NCBI GenBank assembly: GCA_040219275.1 | Contig: JAVJSU010000071.1 | Location: forward strand, 62,001 to 126,000 | Reading direction: 5' to 3' | DNA: 64,000 nt | DNA from: JAVJSU01 sp040219275 | GTDB lineage: Bacteria; Chloroflexota; Anaerolineae; Aggregatilineales; Phototrophicaceae | In this document: one piece after another, positions 8,197 through 17,557 of the stretch | Layout: each line of letters begins with the position of its first letter | Position numbering within the stretch: the stretch's first letter is position 1 | The notes under the pieces: generated by a model | What the model was told of the DNA's origin: nothing | Seen by the model: only the letters and a program-made list of their open reading frames with translations | The model's database searches: none | Translations under genes and position numbers: made by a program

Positions 8197-9083
8197 CCTT
8201 AGCCGCCCAACGCGAAACCGTAGAAGAAGTCGCTAAACTGAAATCTGATGCCAAACGTAGACAGCAGATTCAAAAATTTGGGTTCTTCGTGCTGGTCGTC
8301 ACAACGACGATTGCCGTTGTCTATCCCTTTTATTGGATGGTGATGGCATCCTTCACGCCACAGGGGTACAGTCTATCTCATGCACCACTCCTGCTACCGG
8401 ATGAATTCAGTTTGGACGCATATATAACAATCTTCACCGAACGTCCGCTATTAAAATGGATGACAAATACTATTGTCGTGACAGTCGGTGCCACCCTGAT
8501 CGTCTTACCGGTCGCTATCTTAGCGTCCTACAGCCTCAATCGCTTCAAATTTTGGGGACGCACACCGTTTATGTTTCTGGTGTTACTCAGTCAATTATTA
8601 CCTGCATCTGCTTTAATCGTGCCGATGTTCTTGATCTTCAAGGATTATCAACTGCTCAACACCACACTCGGCATCATGATTGCCTATACTACTTTTATGC
8701 TCCCCATGTCCATCTGGGTGTTATGGGGCTATATGCAATCCATCCCGCTCGATTTTGAAGAAGCCGCGTTGGTCGATGGCTGTGATGCTCTGCAAGCCTT
8801 TTTACGTATCACCTTGCCCCTCGCCGCGCCCGGAATCGCCGCAACCGCGCTATTCATCTTTCTGGAAGGCTGGAATCATTATTTGCTGGCGTTTGTGCTA
8901 GCAGGTGATACCAACCAATGGGTGATTTCACTCGGTTTATATTCATTCATCGGGCAATACGAAATTCAAATTGAACAAATGATGGCAACCTCTGTTGTCG
9001 CGGCAGTCCCGGCGCTCGTGGTCTTCGCCATTTTGCAACGCTATCTGCGCGGTGGCTTATCACTCGGCGGACTTAAAGGCTAA
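8193..9083 (+). CDS. Carbohydrate ABC transporter permease (MalG/UgpE type)
   Basis: 296 aa. An N-terminal cytoplasmic tail is followed by six predicted membrane helices and the EAA motif FEEAALVDGCDALQAFLRI. It pairs with the upstream permease to form the CUT1 channel. ATGA start/stop overlap indicates translational coupling. The following epimerase gene starts 3 nt downstream, so transport and metabolism lie on one transcript. Confidence 0.93.
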   Translation: MTLAAQRETVEEVAKLKSDAKRRQQIQKFGFFVLVVTTTIAVVYPFYWMVMASFTPQGYSLSHAPLLLPDEFSLDAYITIFTERPLLKWMTNTIVVTVGATLIVLPVAILASYSLNRFKFWGRTPFMFLVLLSQLLPASALIVPMFLIFKDYQLLNTTLGIMIAYTTFMLPMSIWVLWGYMQSIPLDFEEAALVDGCDALQAFLRITLPLAAPGIAATALFIFLEGWNHYLLAFVLAGDTNQWVISLGLYSFIGQYEIQIEQMMATSVVAAVPALVVFAILQRYLRGGLSLGGLKG

Positions 9084-9086
9084 ACC

Positions 9087-10064
9087 ATGAGAATACTCGT
9101 CACAGGTTCAAGCGGACGCATCGGCTCCACGCTCGCCAATTATTTAAAGGCACAGGGGCATTGGGTACGTGGATTAGACGTATCTGACGTGCCCTCCGGC
9201 AGTAACATTGATGAAACCGTCGTCGGCAGTCTGCTTGATCTTGACGCACTCAATCAGGCATTAGACGGCATAGACGCAGTTGCCCATTTAGCGGCACTGA
9301 TGACATGGCATCCAAAAGACAATCCTCGCCTGTTTGAAGTCAACGTCACCGGCACATTTCAATTACTACAAGTCGCCAAAACTCGCGGACTCAAACGTTT
9401 TGTGTTCGCTAGCTCCGGTGAAGTTTATCCAGAACTCAACCCGAAGCAATTGCCGATCACAGAAGACCATCCCACCTTGCCCAACAGCCCCTACGGTATG
9501 ACCAAACTCCTCGGCGAGCAAATGGTCAAGACCATCGCCGCCCAATCAGATTTACCCTATACGATTCTGCGCTTTTCACACACACAAATGGCGAGCGAAT
9601 TGCTGGACGCGAATAGCTTTTTCTCCGGTCCGCGCTTCTACCTGAATGCGAAAATTCGCCAACTGCAAAATCTGCCACAAGCACCCGCCATCACCCAGAC
9701 CATCGCAACCCTGCAAGCCTTAGCCACCGACTCAGAACAGCATTACATCAGCTACGATCTTGACGGCAATCCCTTCCGCATGGGCATGTGCGACGCACGC
9801 GATATGTGCAGGGGCATCGAATTGGCGCTCACACACGAAAACGCGATCAACGAAACCTTTAACATCGGCGCGAAAAGTAGTTTCACGTTTGATGAAGCCG
9901 TGCGCTATCTTGCGAAACACACAGGATTGCCGATTGTGGATGCAAGATTAGCGACGACACGTTATGATTATGAGACGAGCGTGGAAAAAGCGATGCGACT
10001 GCTAGATTACATGCCCCAATATGACATATTCAAGATGATTGATGATGCCGCCGCTCATCAATAA
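9087..10064 (+). CDS. NAD-dependent epimerase/dehydratase family protein
   Basis: A 325-aa extended SDR. The glycine motif TGSSGRIG is at 6-13, DAVAHLAAL at 63-71, Ser110, and the catalytic pair is Tyr136 and Lys140 (YGMTK). In this setting a uronate- or aldose-dehydrogenase-like role (making an aldonate or lactone for the dehydratases) or a sugar epimerase would fit. The sequence alone does not decide. It is co-transcribed with the permeases and the KDG kinase. Confidence 0.88.
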   Translation: MRILVTGSSGRIGSTLANYLKAQGHWVRGLDVSDVPSGSNIDETVVGSLLDLDALNQALDGIDAVAHLAALMTWHPKDNPRLFEVNVTGTFQLLQVAKTRGLKRFVFASSGEVYPELNPKQLPITEDHPTLPNSPYGMTKLLGEQMVKTIAAQSDLPYTILRFSHTQMASELLDANSFFSGPRFYLNAKIRQLQNLPQAPAITQTIATLQALATDSEQHYISYDLDGNPFRMGMCDARDMCRGIELALTHENAINETFNIGAKSSFTFDEAVRYLAKHTGLPIVDARLATTRYDYETSVEKAMRLLDYMPQYDIFKMIDDAAAHQ

Positions 10065-10083
10065 ATAAGGCTACTTTTTTCGC

Positions 10084-11049
10084 ATGACAAACACTCAATA
10101 CGATTTAATCACATTCGGTGAAACCATGCTCCGGCTTTCACCGCCTTCCCCGTTGCGCCTCGGTCAATCCAGCACACTCGACATGAACTTCGGCGGCGCA
10201 GAATCCAACGTCGCGTCCAATCTCGCCCGTTTGGGTCGGCGCGTCTCGTGGTGGTCACGCTTACCGGAAAATCCAGTCGGGCATCAATTGGCGGAAACCC
10301 TGCGCGGTCACGCCGTAAAAGTTGATGACGTGACCTTTAGCCAGAATGAACGCCTCGGCACATATTACGTCGAATTCGGCACCCCGCCAAGAGGCATCCG
10401 CGTGTGGTATGATCGCGCCAATTCCGCCGCCAGCCATATCCAACCCGCAGACCTTCCCGCTGGATGGATCAGTAGCGGCAAATGGTTACACCTGACCGGA
10501 ATCACGCCCGCACTCAGCGACTCGTGTCATCAGACCGTCGCCTTTGCCATCAAAACCGCGCAAGACTCCGGCGTAAAAGTCTCGTTTGATGTCAATTATC
10601 GCGCACTGCTATGGACACCAGAAGAAGCCGCACGCCAGATCACCGGATTTTGCCAGCGTGCAGATGTCGTCTTCGTTGCAAAACGTGACGCGGCAAGCCT
10701 TTTCGGTGTGGATGGCGAAATCGAGTCCGTCGTCACAACCTTACAATCACAATGGGGCGGCACGGTCATCGTCACAAGTGGCGAGTCCGGCGCGGTTGCC
10801 TCTGATGGCAACACCGTCCATTCAGCCAGCGCCATCCCCGTGCAAATTTTGGATCGTCTTGGCGCGGGAGATGCTTTCGCCAGCGGGGTGCTAGACCGTC
10901 TGATTGATGATGCGCCTTTAGACGAGGCATTACGCTTCGGCACAGCCCTCGCCGCAGTCAAACTTACTATCGCGGGAGACATCGCCCACACCAGCCGCGC
11001 CGAAGTGGAACAACTCTTGAATAATTCACACACCCAATTACGGAGGTAA
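10084..11049 (+). CDS. kdgK: 2-keto-3-deoxygluconate kinase (PfkB family)
   Basis: A 321-aa ribokinase-fold sugar kinase. The N-terminus FGETMLRLSPP and the FGGAESNVASNLARLG substrate-site motif are typical of KDG kinases. The anion hole/catalytic segment is DRLGAGDAFASG, with Asp263 as the base. It would phosphorylate 2-keto-3-deoxy-gluconate (or the galacto epimer) with ATP. It lies directly before the KDPG aldolase gene, which supports the assignment. Confidence 0.9.
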   Translation: MTNTQYDLITFGETMLRLSPPSPLRLGQSSTLDMNFGGAESNVASNLARLGRRVSWWSRLPENPVGHQLAETLRGHAVKVDDVTFSQNERLGTYYVEFGTPPRGIRVWYDRANSAASHIQPADLPAGWISSGKWLHLTGITPALSDSCHQTVAFAIKTAQDSGVKVSFDVNYRALLWTPEEAARQITGFCQRADVVFVAKRDAASLFGVDGEIESVVTTLQSQWGGTVIVTSGESGAVASDGNTVHSASAIPVQILDRLGAGDAFASGVLDRLIDDAPLDEALRFGTALAAVKLTIAGDIAHTSRAEVEQLLNNSHTQLRR

Positions 11050-11058
11050 CAGCACCCA

Positions 11059-11697
11059 ATGCCGGATTCAAGTTGGATAGAAACTTATGGTCTCGTCGCC
11101 ATTCTCAGAGGCAATTATGTCGGGCATGTCATGAGCCTGATTGACGCGATGTACGAAGGCGGCATCCGCATGGTGGAAGTCACTATGAATTCCGCCGATG
11201 CACTCGGCATGATAAAGGAGATCAACACCGCCTATGGCGACAAAATGTGGGTCGGTGCGGGCACGGTGCTCACACCCGAAGAAGTAAAAGCCGTCGCAGA
11301 TGCAGGCGGTCAATATATCGTCTCGCCGGATACGTTCGCTCCGGTTATCGAAGAAACGCTCAAACTCAGCTTAACACCCATGCCCGGCGCATATACCGCC
11401 TCGGAAGTTCGTACCGCGCTCCGTGCAGGCGCACATTACATCAAATTATTCCCTGCCATGCCCGCCGGACCGAGCTATCTTAAACAACTCCGTGCTCCAC
11501 TGAATAACGCCGCCTTCATCACCACCGGCGGCATAAATGCCAGCAACCTTGCAGATTTCATCAAAGCGGGTGCAGTCGGAATCGGAATCGGCAGTGCGCT
11601 CGCTCCCACAACATTCAACGGCACCACGCAAGAAATCGACACCGTCAAAGCCAAAGCACAGGATTTAGTCGCCGCCTTCGAAAGCGCAAAAGCCTAA
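11059..11697 (+). CDS. eda: 2-dehydro-3-deoxy-6-phosphogluconate (KDPG) aldolase
   Basis: 212 aa, the usual size for the Eda trimer subunit. Glu40 (VEVT) is the general base and Lys129 (YIKLFPA) forms the Schiff base. The phosphate-binding glycines are in TTGGIN and GIGIGSAL. It cleaves KDPG or KDPGal to pyruvate and glyceraldehyde-3-phosphate. GGAGG at about 11042 serves as the ribosome-binding site. It is the last gene of the rightward catabolic operon, followed by a terminator at 11742. Confidence 0.93.
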   Translation: MPDSSWIETYGLVAILRGNYVGHVMSLIDAMYEGGIRMVEVTMNSADALGMIKEINTAYGDKMWVGAGTVLTPEEVKAVADAGGQYIVSPDTFAPVIEETLKLSLTPMPGAYTASEVRTALRAGAHYIKLFPAMPAGPSYLKQLRAPLNNAAFITTGGINASNLADFIKAGAVGIGIGSALAPTTFNGTTQEIDTVKAKAQDLVAAFESAKA

Positions 11698-11741
11698 CTA
11701 GGTGTACAGTCCCAGAGTATAGTGGTACGGTAGCCAATAAT

Positions 11742-11776
11742 AAAAGAGGCAGGAACGCTATATCCTACCTCTTTTC
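11742..11776 (+). terminator. Intrinsic terminator after the KDPG aldolase gene
   Basis: Stem AAAAGAGG-C-AGGA paired with TCCT-A-CCTCTTTT (11742-11754 with 11763-11775) and an 8-nt loop. The arms end in A and T runs, so it can act for both convergent operons. Confidence 0.75.
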
Positions 11777-11941
11777 ACAACACACAGCGGTTCAAACCGC
11801 GACTAAATCACACAATTGCTGTATGCGGTCGGTTTTTTCTAATAGCTAAAAGCCAACAGCCAATAGCTTCAACACTGATGGTTTTTTCACCAAAAAATGG
11901 CAGGTTTTCTAGCCGTCCACCCATCGCCAACCGCACCAGAA

Positions 11942-12835
11942 TCAATTCGGCAAAGGAAACCGACAACGCCGGATGAAGGTTTGATCCTGCGTGACCGTCA
12001 CGACGCTATAGCCGGGTTCCGCGCCCTTATCGGATGTGGTATGGGTCATCCCCGGATACGCCTGAAATTGCGTCCAACTGCTCAGACAGCTTGAATACAT
12101 GATGCCGTCGCGCACCACATCCAAATTTTGATGCACATGCCCGAAGAACACCCCGCGAATCCGGTGACGCGCCGGCAAAATCGCCTGATGGAACATCTCG
12201 CCATTCCGCACACCCATGTAATTGTCCATCCACGGCACACCCACATCCAGAATATTATGATGAACGGCGATAATCATCGGGCGCTCGTCCACCGCGCTAC
12301 ACAACCCTGAAAGCCATTCGAGTTGCTCATCCACAATATAACCGGCAGGCGGATCAGCGGGACCGTTGCTATCCACACACACAATCTGAATACCGTTGGC
12401 TTCTAGCGCATAATGCAGGGTCGGCAATGGTTCTTCCCGATCAAGCATCAAGCGTTGCAACGTCGGCGAATGGTCATGATTGCCAGCCACATAATAAATC
12501 GGATACTTGATCTGTTGCATCAACGATAAACACGCCCTATACGCCCCCGGATCAGGATCATACGCCACATCGCCCGTATGCAACACAAAATCCGGCTCGA
12601 ACGGCAAATTATTCAGTTCATCTACCAGCGCCAGCGCACCCGCGTGCGGGGTCACATCCGCATAGGACTTGGTATAAAACGGGTCAGGGTGAATATGCGT
12701 ATCGCTAATATGCACGAACGTCAGCTTAAATTTGCGCTCACGCTCGATTTCTTGCCGTTCAGTTTCTACCGCATCCTGTAAATAACGCCGCAAGTGGCGC
12801 TTTAACAACGGATTTTCTTGTTCTGCTTCACTCAC
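11942..12835 (-). CDS. Metallophosphoesterase
   Basis: A 297-aa calcineurin-like phosphoesterase with all dimetal motifs: DTH at 45-47, HTGDVAY, GNHDH, AVHHN and FFGHVHQN. It resembles CpdA-type cyclic-nucleotide or other phosphodiesterases; the substrate is unknown. The start is a GTG with a good GAGG ribosome-binding site 7 nt upstream. The first 35 residues are a charged helix rich in Arg and Glu. It stands alone, convergent with the Eda operon. No signal peptide, so cytoplasmic. Confidence 0.88.
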   Translation of the reverse strand: MSEAEQENPLLKRHLRRYLQDAVETERQEIERERKFKLTFVHISDTHIHPDPFYTKSYADVTPHAGALALVDELNNLPFEPDFVLHTGDVAYDPDPGAYRACLSLMQQIKYPIYYVAGNHDHSPTLQRLMLDREEPLPTLHYALEANGIQIVCVDSNGPADPPAGYIVDEQLEWLSGLCSAVDERPMIIAVHHNILDVGVPWMDNYMGVRNGEMFHQAILPARHRIRGVFFGHVHQNLDVVRDGIMYSSCLSSWTQFQAYPGMTHTTSDKGAEPGYSVVTVTQDQTFIRRCRFPLPN

Positions 12836-13060
12836 TCAGCACCTCTATAATTAATCTGAGAATTGTTTAAATGTGTTTTGTTCGTCTAGGATGTCCCTAC
12901 CCATTCGGATAGGCAACCCACCTTTGTTCATAGGCACACGCCTGATCTAAGTGATGGCGCTTTTTTCGCGCCTCTATGCGATGATAACCACAGCGAAAAC
13001 TCAAACACGTTGACCACAGAATTTATTGTAGCGTATTTTACGCCATGAGGAGAACAAAAA

Positions 13061-13936
13061 ATGAGTGAAACACTGAAAGCACTCTCCAACGCCCTAGCCG
13101 ATACCGTAGAAGCCACCAGCGCGGGCATCGTCCGTGTAGATGGGCGCAAGCGGTTCGGTGCAACAGGCATCGTCTGGAACGATAGCGGCATTATCGTTAC
13201 CGCCAACCATGTTGTCCGTCGGGATGAAGGCATCACCGTTAATCTGCCCGATGGCAATTCCACCACTGCGACCCTTGTTGGACGCGCACCGAATGCGGAT
13301 GTCGCCGTCCTTAAAGTGGACGCAACCTTAACCGCTCTGCCGAAACCAAAAACTGATGATGTACTGCGTGTGGGCAATCTCGTCCTCGCGGTAGGTCGCC
13401 CAAGAAATTCGACTCATACCACCCTCGGCGTGGTCAGTAGCATCGGGTCGCGCCGCATGGAAGGGCTTATCCAGACGGATGTCGTCATGTATCCGGGCTT
13501 TTCCGGCGGTCCATTGATGGATGCCTCCGGTCAGGTGCGCGGCATGAACACCTCCGGCTTTAATCGGGGCGCAAGTGTCGCCATCGCCAACAGCCATCTA
13601 CAATCCATCGTTGATAATCTGCTCGAACATGGCAAGATGCGTCAGGGCTATCTCGGTGTCGGCGCACAGCCCGTACGTCTGCCCGAAGCACTCGCCAAAG
13701 AATTCGATCAAGAAACCGGCTTGATGCTAGCATCCGTCGAAAGCAACAGCCCCGCAGAAGCAGGCGGCTTATTGCTCGGTGACATCATCATCAGCCTTGA
13801 CGGTGAACCCACCCCCACCTTAGATGCACTCCTGAGCTTGCTCGGTGGCACACAGGTCGGCAAAGAAGTTCCCGTGCGCGTCGTGCGTGGCGGACAAACC
13901 AGCGAAATCAACGTCACCATCGGCGAACGCGAATAA
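13061..13936 (+). CDS. Trypsin-like serine protease with PDZ domain (S1C/HtrA family)
   Basis: 291 aa. The protease domain has the triad His50 (ANHVV), Asp80 (NADVAVLKVD) and Ser148 (GFSGGPL). A C-terminal PDZ domain starts near QGYLGVGAQPVRLPE (about residue 193) and includes the GDIIISLDGEPT loop. Unlike DegP/DegQ it has no signal peptide or membrane anchor, so it is predicted to be cytoplasmic. GAGGAG precedes the ATG. A PDZ-less paralogue follows at 14128, and the pair may share a proteostasis or regulatory task. Confidence 0.9.
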   Translation: MSETLKALSNALADTVEATSAGIVRVDGRKRFGATGIVWNDSGIIVTANHVVRRDEGITVNLPDGNSTTATLVGRAPNADVAVLKVDATLTALPKPKTDDVLRVGNLVLAVGRPRNSTHTTLGVVSSIGSRRMEGLIQTDVVMYPGFSGGPLMDASGQVRGMNTSGFNRGASVAIANSHLQSIVDNLLEHGKMRQGYLGVGAQPVRLPEALAKEFDQETGLMLASVESNSPAEAGGLLLGDIIISLDGEPTPTLDALLSLLGGTQVGKEVPVRVVRGGQTSEINVTIGERE

Positions 13937-14036
13937 GCAACAGTAAAAGTAATGAGTTCAAAGTAAAACTCGACATATAATTATCCCCTTCTTGTCCCAC
14001 CGTACGCGTTATTTCTGAAGCGCTAGGGTAAAAAAA

Positions 14037-14098
14037 GTCCCCCCTTGCGAATCAGGAGTGTCTACGCCCGTAAGCGGGGAGGGATTTAGGGAGGGGAT
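14037..14098. repeat. Interspersed palindromic repeat, family B (copy 1)
   Basis: GTCCCCCCTTGCGAATCAGG through AGGGAGGGGAT. It is almost identical to 47381-47441 and is built like family A with an extra ~22-bp block (TCAGGAGTGTCTACGCC core) inserted after TTGCGAA. It lies between the two protease genes. Confidence 0.8.
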
Positions 14099-14127
14099 AG
14101 GGCATATTTCTCACAAGGAAAACGCAA

Positions 14128-14808
14128 ATGACAAATATCCTACAGGCGTTCAGCGACGAAATGGCGACCATCGCCAGCACCACCCAACGCGCTCTAGTCC
14201 AAATCACCGATGGACAAAATAGCATCGGTTCCGGCACGATCTGGCATTCGGACGGTTTAATCATCACCAATGCCCATGTGATCGTCGAACGCGCCATGAT
14301 GCGCCGTGGACGTTTCGGGAGCGTTCCCGTAAACCGTCAGCGTGAGGTGCATGTTGTGCTCGGTGATGGTCAGTCAATGCCCGTCAAAGTCCTTGCGATC
14401 GACGAAGAAAACGACCTCGCCGCACTCTCTGTAGACGCAACGAATTTACCGACGATCAATATCGGCGATTCAAAGCAAGTCAAATCCGGTCAATGGGTAA
14501 TGGCGATGGGGCATCCGTGGGGCGTAATCGACTCGATCACAGCGGGCGTAGTCATCGGCGTTGGCGCGGATTTACCCGAAATCGCTACCGGACGCGAATG
14601 GATCGCCTTGAATCTCCAGTTACGTCCGGGGCATTCCGGCGGACCTTTAGTCGATATTGATGGTAATTTGATCGGCGTGAACACCATGATTACCGGACCG
14701 GAAGTCGGGTTCGCCATCCCATCGCACACCGTCAAACGCTTCCTCAAAGACAAACTCGGCGATAACGTCGCGGACTCACTACAAGCAAAACCACCAATCA
14801 CCGTCTAA
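14128..14808 (+). CDS. Trypsin-like serine protease (S1C family, no PDZ)
   Basis: 226 aa, with the protease domain only. The triad is His50 (NAHVI), Asp96 (ENDLAALSVD) and Ser170 (PGHSGGPLVD). There is no signal peptide, so cytoplasmic. It is shorter than typical HtrA proteins because it stops right after the protease fold (VGFAIPSHTVKRFLKDKL). It is a paralogue of the preceding gene, separated by a family B repeat, so co-transcription is uncertain. A strong terminator follows. Confidence 0.88.
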   Translation: MTNILQAFSDEMATIASTTQRALVQITDGQNSIGSGTIWHSDGLIITNAHVIVERAMMRRGRFGSVPVNRQREVHVVLGDGQSMPVKVLAIDEENDLAALSVDATNLPTINIGDSKQVKSGQWVMAMGHPWGVIDSITAGVVIGVGADLPEIATGREWIALNLQLRPGHSGGPLVDIDGNLIGVNTMITGPEVGFAIPSHTVKRFLKDKLGDNVADSLQAKPPITV

Positions 14809-14820
14809 TCAACAGTCAAA

Positions 14821-14853
14821 ACGGGCGCACCTACACGGGTCGCCCGTTTTTTA
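14821..14853 (+). terminator. Intrinsic terminator
   Basis: ACGGGCG (14821-14827) pairs with CGCCCGT (14841-14847) across a 13-nt loop, followed by a T run. It ends the second protease gene's transcript. Confidence 0.85.
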
Positions 14854-14958
14854 TTAAAGTAACGGCGCGAATAGGCTTATGTCGTGAATTATTGCAAAAT
14901 ACCTCTAAAATTGGACAATAAAAGCATATTTTCAAAATCAGCAGGATGACAAAGTTTT

Positions 14959-15834
14959 ATGCACCTCACTCCTCAAGAAGTAGAACGATTTTACGGTATC
15001 TGGTTTCCCTTACTTCATTTTGTGAATGAGCAAAAAAATCTCATTCCATCATTCCCCTCAAAATGGAAAGAATCGCCTGCCACACCGGAAATGGCTTTAC
15101 CGCTACGGAATGCACTCTGGGAAGATGACAAACTGCGGGAAGAATTCATTTCAAAAAATCCCGCTAAACTATCGGATGCGGATTTGGCGCTCGTTAAAAG
15201 TTGGGATCATCGTATCTCTGAAAATATGTTTATCTTCCGCAACCTCAAAAACTATACCATCCTCATACCAGAAAATAGGTCGCCAGTCGCCTATGGCGTA
15301 ATAGGAATCATGGATGGCTTTGATGAGATGTTCGGCGACAACCTACCTATCTATGCCGAAATTATTTTGATCCCATTTGAAGATCGTATCATCTATGATA
15401 GTTTGATGATGCCCTATCCCATCTTTTTCGGAGGTGGAATAAAATCTTCACTGAAAGACGCATACAACGAAGTACAGGAACGAGGTGGTGTTGTCACTAG
15501 TCTGCCAGTAAATCAACCTTTTGACAAAGAAACAGTGCAACGAGGCAATTCAAGAACACTCAAAGCCTTTCAAAAAGCGTTAGGTGCATCCAGTTTATCA
15601 CCCAAAAAAATGCAGGAACACCTCGATGTCATCACGAAATTTTCCGACGACTTTATGCTCCAACAAGATGCGCCACAATTCTTATTAGACCTCAATTCAC
15701 ACCATATCGAAAACTACGTTTATGGTCAGCGAGGCATCAATAAGGTCAGCTTTAAACGGTTTGTGCGCTTCCTACGTGATACAGATCGCATGGATTGGGA
15801 TTTAGCAGATGAATTACTTAAGTTCCTGAAGTAA
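14959..15834 (+). CDS. Hypothetical protein
   Basis: I do not recognise this 291-aa protein. It looks soluble: no signal peptide or membrane helix. It has an aromatic-rich start (FYGIWFPLLHFV), a central region of predicted beta strands (YAEIILIPFEDRIIYDSLM) and a helical C-terminus rich in Arg and Asp (SFKRFVRFLRDTDRMDWDL). It is slightly more AT-rich than its neighbours. It has its own upstream gap after a terminator, and a DinB gene follows 22 nt downstream, so those two probably form an operon. No function can be assigned. Confidence 0.75.
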   Translation: MHLTPQEVERFYGIWFPLLHFVNEQKNLIPSFPSKWKESPATPEMALPLRNALWEDDKLREEFISKNPAKLSDADLALVKSWDHRISENMFIFRNLKNYTILIPENRSPVAYGVIGIMDGFDEMFGDNLPIYAEIILIPFEDRIIYDSLMMPYPIFFGGGIKSSLKDAYNEVQERGGVVTSLPVNQPFDKETVQRGNSRTLKAFQKALGASSLSPKKMQEHLDVITKFSDDFMLQQDAPQFLLDLNSHHIENYVYGQRGINKVSFKRFVRFLRDTDRMDWDLADELLKFLK

Positions 15835-15856
15835 TGAGGAAAATAGGGGAAACAAT

Positions 15857-16360
15857 ATGGACTGGCTAATTTCATTCGTGGATTACAATTACGCCGAACA
15901 CCGTGAATTGTGGGCGCACCTGAACCAATTGGATGACGAGACGTTCGTCAAGAATATTGGCTATTCATTAGGGTCAATCCAGAGAGAAGTCGTCCACATG
16001 ATCCGTGCCGATACGCTGTGGTTACATCGCTCTATGCAACAACCACCACCGGAATTATTGCCCGACGACACCTCTGATCGCGCAAGAATTCGTGCGACGT
16101 GGGACGCGCTAGAAGAACAGGTCAAAGCCTACGTCCAAACACTCACACAAGCCGATTTCTACCAGTCCGTGACCTATATCAACCATGATGGCATCGAAGT
16201 CACCCAAACACGCGGATCGCTCATTCTGCATCTGGTCAATCATGGCACCGTCCATCGTGCGGAAATGTGCGCCATGATGCACATGCTCGGTCACACCATC
16301 GACTTCGATGTGTCCTACAGGCGCTTCATGGTGGAAAAATCAGTGATTGGAAACAAATAG
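15857..16360 (+). CDS. DinB family protein
   Basis: A 167-aa four-helix-bundle DinB/YfiT-like protein. Candidate metal ligands are the His in VVHMI (near residue 47) and the two His of NHGTVHRAE. This superfamily includes thiol-dependent transferases (bacillithiol, mycothiol) and many uncharacterised metalloproteins. AGGGGAAACA serves as its ribosome-binding site. Two distant paralogues lie at 59986 and 60571. The reaction is unknown. Confidence 0.85.
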   Translation: MDWLISFVDYNYAEHRELWAHLNQLDDETFVKNIGYSLGSIQREVVHMIRADTLWLHRSMQQPPPELLPDDTSDRARIRATWDALEEQVKAYVQTLTQADFYQSVTYINHDGIEVTQTRGSLILHLVNHGTVHRAEMCAMMHMLGHTIDFDVSYRRFMVEKSVIGNK

Positions 16361-16400
16361 AGGCAAATAATCCCCATCCCCAATACTTATGTAAGGGGGA

Positions 16401-16446
16401 TAAAGTCTCCCCTTGCGAAGCGGGGGGAGATTTAGAGGGGGGATTT
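16401..16446. repeat. Interspersed palindromic repeat, family A (copy 2)
   Basis: A 45-bp element starting TAAAGTCTCCCCTTGCGAAG, identical base for base to 49021-49065. It lies in the convergent gap between the DinB gene and the leftward ABC permease gene. CCCCTTGCGAAGCGGGG can fold back, so it may also act as a transcript end. Confidence 0.85.
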
Positions 16447-16465
16447 AAACAGCTAACGCACTTCT

Positions 16466-17557
16466 CTATTTCCGTCGCCACGGCATGACATAATGCTCAA
16501 TCCATTGCAAACCATAAGTCAGTAACACGCCGAGGATCATCGCCGTGAACAAGCCCGCATACATTTTCTCGGTGGAGAGAATCTCCCAGTGATACAGAAT
16601 CACCCGCCCCACGCCGATCTTCGCCCGCACAAATTCAATCGCCACCGTCACAATCAAGCCCGTACCCAGCGCCAACCGCAAACCGGAGAAAATCGTTGGC
16701 AATGCACCGGGGATGATGATATGCCAGAACATCTGCCTGCGGTTCGCACCATAATTTTGCCCCGCCTGTAGCAACACCGGATCAATCTGCTGAACGCCGG
16801 ACATCGTGCTAATCGCCACGAGGAAAAATGCGGAAATAGCGACAACAGCAATCTTCGGACCTTCGCCGAACGGATCAGCGAACACCAGCATCATAATCGG
16901 AAAAATGGCAATTTTCGGCAGAACATACAGCGCGGAAATCGTCGTGTCCAGCATCACGCGTACCGTGCGGTTAATCCCCATCGACATGCCGACGATCACA
17001 CCCGGAATTGCGCCAAAAAGAAAGCCGACAAACACACGCATCAACGTAGCATACACATGACTTTCCGCGAAAAGCGCCTGCACGCCGCTAAAGCCGTCTT
17101 CGCTAAATGTCTGCGGGATCAACCACGGGCGACCTATTAAGCTCGACCTGTTAAAGCGATCATACTCCACCGTCAGTTCCCACAAGCCCCGCACAATGCT
17201 TGACGGTGCAGGAAACCAGCGTGCATTCAAAACACCACCAGCGACCAACCCCTCCCAGCACAGTAAAATAATCAACGGAAAACCAAGCGCCAGCACCCTT
17301 TCAAATGTGGCACGATAGCGCATCGGGATAATTTCAGCGACTCGTCCGGCGGCGATCACCATCAACACAAAATTAACGAGCAAACCCGCCCACCAGAAAT
17401 CCTGCCACAGACCAAAAACAGTGAAGGCAATATTCCACACCACCGAGCCGATAACGGTCAGCAATAATTCGCGCATCGTCGCATCGAATGCCATTGAGCG
17501 CGGGGACGGTGCAGAGGGTGTAGTTGGCTTCGGTGTCGTCAGTGATTCGCTACTCAT
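16466..17557 (-). CDS. ABC transporter permease (SsuC/TauC family)
   Basis: 363 aa. It has an N-terminal Ser/Pro/Thr-rich cytoplasmic tail and two extra hydrophobic segments (SVVWNIAFTVFGLW, GLLVNFVLMVIA). The binding-protein-dependent permease core follows, with coupling loop NYGANRRQMFWHIIIPGALP. The family imports sulfonates, nitrate, taurine or pyrimidine precursors. It overlaps the ATPase gene by 4 nt. The N-terminal extension makes it longer than the usual ~260-280 aa. Confidence 0.92.
   Translation of the reverse strand: MSSESLTTPKPTTPSAPSPRSMAFDATMRELLLTVIGSVVWNIAFTVFGLWQDFWWAGLLVNFVLMVIAAGRVAEIIPMRYRATFERVLALGFPLIILLCWEGLVAGGVLNARWFPAPSSIVRGLWELTVEYDRFNRSSLIGRPWLIPQTFSEDGFSGVQALFAESHVYATLMRVFVGFLFGAIPGVIVGMSMGINRTVRVMLDTTISALYVLPKIAIFPIMMLVFADPFGEGPKIAVVAISAFFLVAISTMSGVQQIDPVLLQAGQNYGANRRQMFWHIIIPGALPTIFSGLRLALGTGLIVTVAIEFVRAKIGVGRVILYHWEILSTEKMYAGLFTAMILGVLLTYGLQWIEHYVMPWRRK

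Noticed and set aside
9732..11033. Long antisense frames under the epimerase and kinase genes
   Set aside because: They are shadows of strongly supported PfkB and SDR genes in this moderately GC-rich sequence.
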